14,153 nt of DNA from CAZSGN01 sp964606415. GTDB taxonomy: Bacteria; Bacteroidota; Bacteroidia; Bacteroidales; JBBRXJ01. The stretch covers positions 1-14,153 of the forward strand of contig CAZSGN010000046.1 in the NCBI GenBank assembly GCA_964606415.1. Direction: 5' to 3'. The notes below the pieces were generated by a model. The model did no database searches. It was not told where the DNA came from and saw nothing but the letters and a program-made list of their open reading frames with translations. Positions 1-4,988 of this stretch are shown in pieces. How positions within the stretch are numbered: position 1 is the first letter of the stretch; every line of letters begins with the position of its first letter. Position numbers and translations under genes: made by a program.

Positions 1-10
1 ATTGCCTGTT

Positions 11-44
11 AAAAAGAAAAAAGCCCCCTGAAAACAGAGAGCTT
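11..44 (-). terminator. Rho-independent terminator of tRNA-Ala
   Basis: Read on the minus strand, AAGCTCTCTG and CAGGGGGCTT form a 10-bp stem with two G-U pairs, closed by a TTTT loop and followed by a T-rich tract (TTTTTTCTTTTT, overlapping the stem end). The stem arms lie at 35-44 and 21-30. It starts 6 nt past the 3' end of the tRNA, so it should end that transcript. Confidence 0.8.
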
Positions 45-49
45 AATCG

Positions 50-123
50 TGGAGCATATCGGAGTCGAACCGATGACCTCTTGACTGCCAGTCAAGCACT
101 CTAGCCAACTGAGCTAATGCCCC
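50..123 (-). tRNA. tRNA-Ala (anticodon GGC)
   Basis: The minus strand folds into a full 74-nt cloverleaf. The acceptor stem GGGGCAT/ATGCTCC contains the G3-U70 wobble pair that marks alanine tRNAs. The D arm is GCTC/GAGT with one G-U pair, the anticodon stem is CTTGA/TCAAG around the loop CTGGCAG (anticodon GGC), and the T arm is ATCGG-TTCGACT-CCGAT. The discriminator base is A. The 3' CCA is not encoded (the next bases are CGA), so it must be added after transcription. The gene stands alone with its own promoter-like box and terminator. It would read GCC and GCU codons. Confidence 0.97.
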
Positions 124-134
124 ATCAATAATTA

Positions 135-142
135 CAAAAATA
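135..142 (-). promoter_or_regulatory. Bacteroidetes-type -7 box for tRNA-Ala
   Basis: The minus strand reads TATTTTTG, an exact match to the Bacteroidetes consensus TAnnTTTG. The predicted transcription start is about 7 nt further on, near 128, a few bases before the mature tRNA 5' end at 123. A T-rich stretch (TTTTC, 161-165) lies about 19 nt upstream, where the -33 element (TTTG) is expected, but it is only a partial match. Confidence 0.5.
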
Positions 143-223
143 GGAATTTTCAGGATATTTGAAAATTTAGGAGTGAAAAGATTGAATAAAAAAACAAAAA
201 AAATAATTTTACAAAAAAAAAAC

Positions 224-1159
224 ATGGAAAGCATCATCGACAAAAACATTTTAATAAAAGCAATCAATCAATTAAAAGAATGGTCTTTTGAAAATATTCC
301 ACCAATTCTTCTGATCATCCTGCTGGCATTTTTCGGATTACTCTTATTCAATAAGTCCCTAAAAACAATTAAACACACGCTTCTTCGTAAGTATCGAAAA
401 GAAGAAGACACCAGTCAATTAAAGGAGGCGGAGAAACGGATTGATACACTACTAGATATCATAAAGATAACTGTTAAAATTGCTGTTTGGGTAATTGTCG
501 CCTTGATCATTTTAAATAAAATCGGATTAAACATTGGCCCTCTTCTCGCTGGAGTAGGAATTGTAGGTTTAGCCCTGGGTTTTGGCGCCCAGGAACTGGT
601 AAGAGACGTTATATCCGGATTTTTCATTTTACTTGAAAATCACATACGTACCGGCGATGTAGCTATTATAGACGGCACCGGGGGCCTGGTGGAAAAAATC
701 AATTTGCGTACGGTCACTTTAAGAGATCTCTCTGGCGTTGTACATATCTTTCAAAACGGTAAAATCAACTCGCTATCAAACATGACTAAAGAGTGGTCTG
801 CCATGATATTCAATATTGGCGTCGCGTACAAAGAAGATACAGACCAGGTTTCAGAAATCATGAAAGAAGTAGCTGCTAACCTTTATGCTGATCCTGAATA
901 CAAAGACAAAATCATTGAACCCATTGAAATATTTGGTGTTGATGAATTTAGTGACAGTGCTGTCGTCATCAAAGCCAGGCTAAAAACACAACCTATTGAA
1001 CAATGGAAGGTTGGCAGAGAATACAGAAGAAGACTTAAAAAAGCATTTGATGAACAAGGCATCGAAATCCCATTCCCACATCAAACCATTTACTGGGGTG
1101 ATAAAATTAATCCGCTAAAAGTTGATTTTAACAATAAAAATGCCTCATCTCAAGTCTAA
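224..1159 (+). CDS. MscS family mechanosensitive ion channel
   Basis: Small-conductance mechanosensitive channel of the inner membrane, which opens under membrane tension to release solutes after hypo-osmotic shock. From the ATG at 224 the protein has 311 residues. There are hydrophobic segments near residues 22-42 and 75-97, then the hallmark pore helix TM3 with GVGIVGLALGFGAQELVRD near residues 108-126. The MscS beta domain follows (TGDVAIIDGTGGLVEKINLR, then QNGKINSLSN), and then a soluble C-terminal alpha/beta region. The start is uncertain. The frame is open back to a GTG at 173, and a TTG at 182 has AGGAG (169-173) about 8 nt upstream. The ATG at 224 follows an A-rich run typical of starts in this phylum. 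The gene stands alone and converges on yidD with a 13-bp gap. Family assignment is firm; ion selectivity cannot be read from the sequence. Confidence 0.93.
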   Translation: MESIIDKNILIKAINQLKEWSFENIPPILLIILLAFFGLLLFNKSLKTIKHTLLRKYRKEEDTSQLKEAEKRIDTLLDIIKITVKIAVWVIVALIILNKIGLNIGPLLAGVGIVGLALGFGAQELVRDVISGFFILLENHIRTGDVAIIDGTGGLVEKINLRTVTLRDLSGVVHIFQNGKINSLSNMTKEWSAMIFNIGVAYKEDTDQVSEIMKEVAANLYADPEYKDKIIEPIEIFGVDEFSDSAVVIKARLKTQPIEQWKVGREYRRRLKKAFDEQGIEIPFPHQTIYWGDKINPLKVDFNNKNASSQV

Positions 1160-1172
1160 CCAAGACATTAAA

Positions 1173-1415
1173 TTAAGGAACAGGATCATATCCATGTCCG
1201 CCCCATGGGTGACATGAAGAAATGCGTTTAATCGCATACCAGCCTCCTTTTAAAGGGCCATGCTTTTTTAAAGCCTGGACAGAATAATTGGAGCATGTAG
1301 GTGTGTACCTGCATGAAGGTGGAAAAATGGGACTAATACCAAACTGATAAAAACGAACAAGAAAAATCAGTACCCAATTAATCGATTTTTTTATCTGCAA
1401 TAACATCCAACGCAT
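1173..1415 (-). CDS. yidD: Membrane protein insertion efficiency factor YidD
   Basis: Small inner-membrane-associated protein thought to help YidC insert membrane proteins. The 80-residue product fits the family's usual 70-85. It has an amphipathic/hydrophobic N-terminus (residues 12-24), the family core SCRYTPTCSNY with Cys35 and Cys41, KKHGPLKGGWYAIKRI, and the C-terminal signature SCHPWGGHGYDPVP with Cys68. The annotated ATG lies inside the end of rnpA, giving a 38-bp overlap. A second ATG three codons later (1406) would give 77 residues, closer to Bacteroides homologues. The rnpA-yidD pairing is widely conserved and implies cotranscription. Confidence 0.95.
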   Translation of the reverse strand: MRWMLLQIKKSINWVLIFLVRFYQFGISPIFPPSCRYTPTCSNYSVQALKKHGPLKGGWYAIKRISSCHPWGGHGYDPVP

Positions 1416-1743
1416 GCTTCATCGATTTTTCAATAACTTTAAACGGACAATTCTGTTCCCCGATAAAAACGAAACCAATATCAAAAGTCTTAACAGCATC
1501 ACTACATAACCGCTGTTGGTTTAAACGAAATGATTCGCGAAGTTTCCGCTTGATCAAATTACGATCAACCGCCCTGTTAAATCTTTTTTTAGCAACAGCA
1601 AATAAAACCTGATCCTCTCCATACTCATTAGATTTCCAATACACCTTTAGGGGATAAAAAACACCTCCCTTTCCCATTGAAAACAAATCTTCCACTTTTT
1701 GCTTCCCTTTAATACGGCGAGATTTAGGCAGGCTATACAACAT
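1378..1743 (-). CDS. rnpA: Ribonuclease P protein component RnpA
   Basis: Protein subunit of RNase P, which binds the catalytic RNA and helps remove 5' leaders from pre-tRNAs. The signature basic helix is present: KKRFNRAVDRNLIKRKLRE, at about residues 52-70 from the start chosen here. It matches the RNR motif of the family. I chose the ATG at 1743 (121 residues) because MLYSLPKSRRI aligns with the usual N-terminus and a purine-rich GAGAA lies upstream. In-frame ATGs at 1770, 1803 and 1836 would add 9, 20 or 31 residues. The gene precedes and overlaps yidD. It is separated from hemD by about 295 bp, longer than usual for this cluster. Confidence 0.93.
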   Translation of the reverse strand: MLYSLPKSRRIKGKQKVEDLFSMGKGGVFYPLKVYWKSNEYGEDQVLFAVAKKRFNRAVDRNLIKRKLRESFRLNQQRLCSDAVKTFDIGFVFIGEQNCPFKVIEKSMKHALDVIADKKID

Positions 1744-1891
1744 CTGTTTTCTCTTTTCAATGACCGCCATGTTACAGGCTTTGTTTAGTAGATAATGCCC
1801 CATTTCCGTAAAGGATAAACCTTGCAACGGAAACATATTAAGCAGACATGTATATAGTTAATCATTTTTCAACTTCATAAATAAATGCTAT

Positions 1892-2036
1892 TTAGAGCTC
1901 GTCCATAAAGTCCGCTAACTTTTTTACGCTTGTCCCAAAATTACTCATTTACACCAGAAAACTTCGCATTTGAGGACTTCGCAAGCCTCGTTATCGAACA
2001 TGATGATCCAAACACTTGTGTTTATAAACAACCTCT
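1892..2036 (-). repeat. Possible dispersed intergenic element (decayed reading frame)
   Basis: This 145-bp stretch between hemD and rnpA carries structure beyond simple spacer. Read on the minus strand, one frame is open for about 27 codons (including ITRLAKSSNAKFSG), has one TAA, then continues as FWDKRKKVSGLYGRAL. This resembles short conceptual peptides I recall from intergenic repeats in related genomes, but I cannot verify that here. It also holds an 8-bp direct repeat ACTTCGCA (1961-1968 and 1976-1983), an imperfect hairpin (1972-1989, GAGG-a-CTT/AAGCCTC) and an inverted repeat AAACAC-TT-GTGTTT near 2010-2024. Boundaries are approximate. Confidence 0.35.
1936..1943 (-). promoter_or_regulatory. 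Possible -7 box upstream of rnpA-yidD
   Basis: The minus strand reads TAATTTTG, matching TAnnTTTG. No convincing -33 TTTG sits 19-21 nt upstream, and the implied leader to the chosen rnpA start is about 185 nt. Such boxes arise by chance in AT-rich DNA. It matters only because the rnpA-yidD pair is set far from hemD and may need its own promoter. Confidence 0.2.
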
Positions 2037-2038
2037 AT

Positions 2039-2782
2039 TTAATTATTCATGTTTTCAACATATTGCTCAATCGCCATTGTCATAGAAGGAGCCTCGGGTG
2101 TTGGAGCTTTTACATCTAGCTTAAGACCGGCATCTTTTGCAGCCTTTGCTGTATTAGGCCCAAAAGATGCGATGATGATACCATTCTGCTTGAAATCCGG
2201 AAAATTATCAAACAATGACTTAATCCCTGAAGGACTGAAAAACACCAACATATCGTAATTAAAGTCCTTAAGATCAGATAAGTCTGAGCTTATCGTCCGG
2301 TAAAGGATGGCTTTTGTGTAAGCAATTTTAGCAGTATCCAGCTGCTTACAAACATCCTTTTTATGTGGCTCAGAAAGTGGGAGTAAAAAAGATTCACCAC
2401 TATGTTTTTTAATAATTTCCAGCAGACTGGTAAATTTATTTTCACCAAAGAAAATCTTTCTTTTTCTGTAAACAATATACTTCTGGAGATAATGAGCCAC
2501 AGATTCTGTGATACAAAAGTATTTCAACGATTCGGGCACACTGATTCGCTGTTCTTCACAAATACGGAAAAAATGATCAATTGCAGTACGACTCGTGAAA
2601 ATAACAGCTGTATGCTCAAGGATGTCAACTTTTTGATTCCTAAACTCTTTCAATGACACCCCCTCGACCTGAATAAACTGCCTGAAATCAATTTCAAGCT
2701 TATTTTTTTCTGCCAACGTATAATACGGTGACTTTTCCGATGAGGGCTCAGGCTGTGAAACTAAAATCCGTTTAATTTTCAA
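2039..2782 (-). CDS. hemD: Uroporphyrinogen-III synthase
   Basis: Cytoplasmic enzyme that closes hydroxymethylbilane with inversion of ring D to give uroporphyrinogen III, the branch point to heme, siroheme and corrinoids. The 247-residue product has the two-lobed HemD pattern. It begins KRILVSQPEP with the YYTLAEKN segment, has the first-lobe strand TAVIFTSRTAIDHFF, and in the second lobe has ILYRTISSDL, MLVFFSPSGIKSLF and IIIASFGPNTAKAAKDAGLK, ending in the APTPEAPSMTMAI region. HemD sequences diverge strongly, but these positions and the DUF4271-hemD-rnpA-yidD order of Bacteroidetes agree. It lies 18 bp downstream of the DUF4271 gene and is likely cotranscribed with it. Confidence 0.9.
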   Translation of the reverse strand: MKIKRILVSQPEPSSEKSPYYTLAEKNKLEIDFRQFIQVEGVSLKEFRNQKVDILEHTAVIFTSRTAIDHFFRICEEQRISVPESLKYFCITESVAHYLQKYIVYRKRKIFFGENKFTSLLEIIKKHSGESFLLPLSEPHKKDVCKQLDTAKIAYTKAILYRTISSDLSDLKDFNYDMLVFFSPSGIKSLFDNFPDFKQNGIIIASFGPNTAKAAKDAGLKLDVKAPTPEAPSMTMAIEQYVENMNN

Positions 2783-2800
2783 AACAAATGGTTTTTTCGT

Positions 2801-3940
2801 TTAACTAAAATAAATTAATGGGCTTATATGATTCATGTCATAAAATAACTTGCCTAGTAAAACAACAGGTAAAAGCTCTATTAAAATAACATAAAGGCTA
2901 AAATAAAAAAAGGATACTCTGTAAGTAACAGCTAAGGAAATACCTTTCAAAAATCTCAACAGAAACAATAAAGCAATAACGCCAATAGCCAGATAAATAA
3001 AAATACCAGCTAATAAAGATGGAACAAAAGGAATAACCAAAATAAGAGGTAAAATAAATATCCCGATGTTTTTATTAATCAAAAAAATAATTTCATTATA
3101 TTCATAAAACAATGACTGCTGGTTAAAAACCCATCCCGTTAAAAACAAGAGAATACGTTTGCTCAGGTAAACTAAAAAAACAAACAACGATATCAATAAT
3201 GTAAAATAATATGGCTTCACTGCCTCCAGGTAAATATTATAAAAGTCTAATATCTCAGTAATAAACAAGCCAATATTTAAAAAGAAAACCAAATTAAGAA
3301 CAAGAAAAACCCGCTTAACCAATACATTCTTATTAGCAATCATTTTAGAAACGAGGCTGTAGTTATAGATACTCTTAACAACAGCAGAAAGGAATTTCCC
3401 GTAAAAAACTTTTATAAAAACTACAAGAACAATGGAAAAAAGAGCAATCAACAAATTTATATCCCCAAAATAAGTGGTTTCTTTTTTTCCCTTCTCAAGC
3501 ACCATCAATGCTTTGTCACCTTTTTCCACAGTTTGCATTTCTATAAGCACAGGCAAATCATCTGACGCTCCTTTATCCTGTACCGAATCCTTCTCCCATA
3601 CAACATTTGTATCAATGATACTTTTTCCCTTTTCAGAAACAACGGCTTCTGACTCTTTTTGCATTTGCTGGTATGATAAATCCTCAGCAGGAGAAGGAGA
3701 AGGCTTATCAACAACATGCTTAATTACAGTGTCAGCAGCATCCTGAATCTGTGATTTATCGGACATTCCTACCCCTATATCATTCAGTTCCTGAACCAAC
3801 ATATCTTCAGAAACAGTATCTTCCTGGGGAGACAAAACAGAATCTTTCATCCGGCCTGTCTCCTCGGGTGTTCTTAACGAATCCTTTGAAACCGAATCCG
3901 TTATATTTTGTTCCATAGATAAGCGATCCTGATCTTTCAT
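2801..3940 (-). CDS. DUF4271 multi-pass membrane protein
   Basis: Integral membrane protein of unknown function, assigned to DUF4271 from its membrane pattern and its conserved place directly upstream of hemD in Bacteroidetes. Residues 1-155 are polar and low in complexity (rich in D, E, S, K and Q) and look disordered. About six hydrophobic segments follow, near residues 162-180, 208-230, 243-265, 290-310, 311-332 and 345-368. The late segment LLPVVLLGKLFYDM is typical of the family's end. There is no cleavable signal peptide. A TAACTTTG box lies 42 bp upstream. Expression with heme synthesis is suggested by position, but no heme-related motif is visible. Confidence 0.75.
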   Translation of the reverse strand: MKDQDRLSMEQNITDSVSKDSLRTPEETGRMKDSVLSPQEDTVSEDMLVQELNDIGVGMSDKSQIQDAADTVIKHVVDKPSPSPAEDLSYQQMQKESEAVVSEKGKSIIDTNVVWEKDSVQDKGASDDLPVLIEMQTVEKGDKALMVLEKGKKETTYFGDINLLIALFSIVLVVFIKVFYGKFLSAVVKSIYNYSLVSKMIANKNVLVKRVFLVLNLVFFLNIGLFITEILDFYNIYLEAVKPYYFTLLISLFVFLVYLSKRILLFLTGWVFNQQSLFYEYNEIIFLINKNIGIFILPLILVIPFVPSLLAGIFIYLAIGVIALLFLLRFLKGISLAVTYRVSFFYFSLYVILIELLPVVLLGKLFYDMNHISPLIYFS

Positions 3941-3981
3941 CTCAAAGCGTTCCTCTTCTTTCCATCAAGAAAAATTTTCTG

Positions 3982-3989
3982 CAAAGTTA
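3982..3989 (-). promoter_or_regulatory. -7 box for the DUF4271-hemD operon
   Basis: The minus strand reads TAACTTTG, an exact TAnnTTTG match 42 bp before the DUF4271 start. It predicts a transcription start near 3975 and a leader of about 35 nt. A T-rich GTTTT (4010-4014) sits about 20 nt upstream as a weak -33 element. Confidence 0.45.
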
Positions 3990-4157
3990 CGTATAAATTC
4001 AACATTATTAAAACATAAGAGGCATTTTTCCTTATTATTGTCACGGCCCCGTTTAAAAGAACAGTGATTGTAAGTGAAGCAACAAAAGCACAAGCAGACT
4101 ATTTAAAAACAGTTACAATTATCAAAATAATTCAACAGTTTCTTATTTATAAAATTG

Positions 4158-4165
4158 TATTTTTG
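4158..4165 (+). promoter_or_regulatory. -7 box for the dtd operon
   Basis: TATTTTTG matches TAnnTTTG exactly. The implied transcription start is near 4172, about 25 nt before the dtd ATG. No clear TTTG lies 19-21 nt upstream. The box sits in the divergent interval shared with the DUF4271-hemD operon. Confidence 0.45.
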
Positions 4166-4196
4166 CTCTATGAATCAATAACCCAATAAAAAAAAT

Positions 4197-4649
4197 ATGA
4201 GAGCATTAATCCAGCGGGTATCAGAAGCTTCAGTAACAATAAATAATCAAGTTAAAGGAGAGATCAGCGAAGGCCTGTTAGTATTACTTGGAATTGAAGA
4301 TGCCGATAACGAAGAGGATATTCAATGGCTAACTAATAAAATCTGCCGCTTACGCATTTTTGATGATGAAAATGGTATCATGAATAAATCAGTCACAGAC
4401 ATTAATGGCAATATTCTTGTCGTTAGTCAATTCACACTCCACGCCAGCACAAAAAAGGGTAACCGCCCTTCTTACCTTAAAGCATCCAAACCAGAAACTG
4501 CTGTCCCGAAATATAATCAATTTATCGAAAGCTTATCCGCCCTAATCGGGAAAGAGGTGCCAACCGGAGAATTTGGAGCAGTAATGCAGGTACATCTGGT
4601 AAATGACGGTCCTGTTACCATATTCATCGATAGCCAAAATAAAGAATAA
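4197..4649 (+). CDS. dtd: D-aminoacyl-tRNA deacylase
   Basis: Cytoplasmic homodimer that hydrolyses D-aminoacyl-tRNAs (and glycyl-tRNA-Ala), keeping D-residues and mischarged glycine out of translation. The 150-residue length is standard. The N-terminus MRALIQRVSEASV is typical. The catalytic SQFTL motif is at residues 77-81 with Thr80, followed by GNRPSY. The NDGPVT motif at 136-141 contains the cross-subunit Gly-cis-Pro pair that gives chiral selectivity. The ATG follows an A-rich leader, as usual in this phylum. It heads a plus-strand run, with the MazG-like gene starting 3 bp after its stop. Both are house-cleaning functions. Confidence 0.97.
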   Translation: MRALIQRVSEASVTINNQVKGEISEGLLVLLGIEDADNEEDIQWLTNKICRLRIFDDENGIMNKSVTDINGNILVVSQFTLHASTKKGNRPSYLKASKPETAVPKYNQFIESLSALIGKEVPTGEFGAVMQVHLVNDGPVTIFIDSQNKE

Positions 4650-4652
4650 AAA

Positions 4653-4976
4653 ATGACAATTGATGAATTACAGGAAATGGTTGATCAATGGATCAAAAAA
4701 CATGGTGTCCGCTATTTTAGCGAATTGACAAACATGGCCATTCTAACAGAAGAGGTTGGCGAACTTGCAAGCCTAATGGCAAGAAAATACGGGGAACAAA
4801 GTTTTAAAGAAGGGGAAAAAGAACAATCGACTGATGACGAGATTGCTGACATCCTTTTTGTTTTGATTTGTCTGGCTAATCAAACAGGTGTTAATTTAAC
4901 CAATGCCATTCAACAAAATTTAGAAAAAAAAACGAACCGGGACAAAAACAGGCACCAAAGAAACCCAAAATTATAA
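4653..4976 (+). CDS. MazG-like nucleotide pyrophosphohydrolase
   Basis: Small single-domain all-alpha NTP pyrophosphohydrolase, expected to cleave (d)NTPs, possibly non-canonical ones, to the monophosphate and PPi. The 107-residue product carries the metal-binding EEVGE motif at residues 33-37 (EExxE) and the second acidic pair in DDEIADILF (Glu63, Asp66). The C-terminal NLEKKTNRDKNRHQ is typical of the short Bacteroidetes subfamily. It has one MazG domain, unlike the tandem MazG of E. coli. It sits 3 bp after dtd, a pairing common in the phylum, and 12 bp before the next gene. The preferred substrate cannot be read from the sequence. Confidence 0.9.
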   Translation: MTIDELQEMVDQWIKKHGVRYFSELTNMAILTEEVGELASLMARKYGEQSFKEGEKEQSTDDEIADILFVLICLANQTGVNLTNAIQQNLEKKTNRDKNRHQRNPKL

Positions 4977-4988
4977 TATTAAAGCAAC

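Noticed and set aside
43..267. A 74-codon minus-strand reading frame across the tRNA and the start of the channel gene
   Set aside because: It covers the tRNA-Ala gene completely and has no family resemblance; its hydrophobic start is the complement of A-rich DNA.
415..627. Minus-strand 70-codon frame inside the MscS gene
   Set aside because: It is fully antisense to a well-supported gene, and the composition follows from the sense-strand codons.
1972..1989. Hairpin GAGGaCTT-CGC-AAGCCTC as a terminator of hemD
   Set aside because: No T-tract follows on either strand and the stem has a bulge, so it does not meet the standard pattern.
3474..3746. Plus-strand 90-codon frame opposite the DUF4271 N-terminal region
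   Set aside because: It is Ser/Phe-rich because it mirrors the charged low-complexity stretch of the sense gene; no leader or family match.
4197..4976. dtd plus MazG-like gene as a toxin-antitoxin pair
   Set aside because: MazG-like pyrophosphohydrolases are named after a mazEF neighbour but no MazE or MazF is here; dtd and mazG-like genes are a common housekeeping pair in this phylum.
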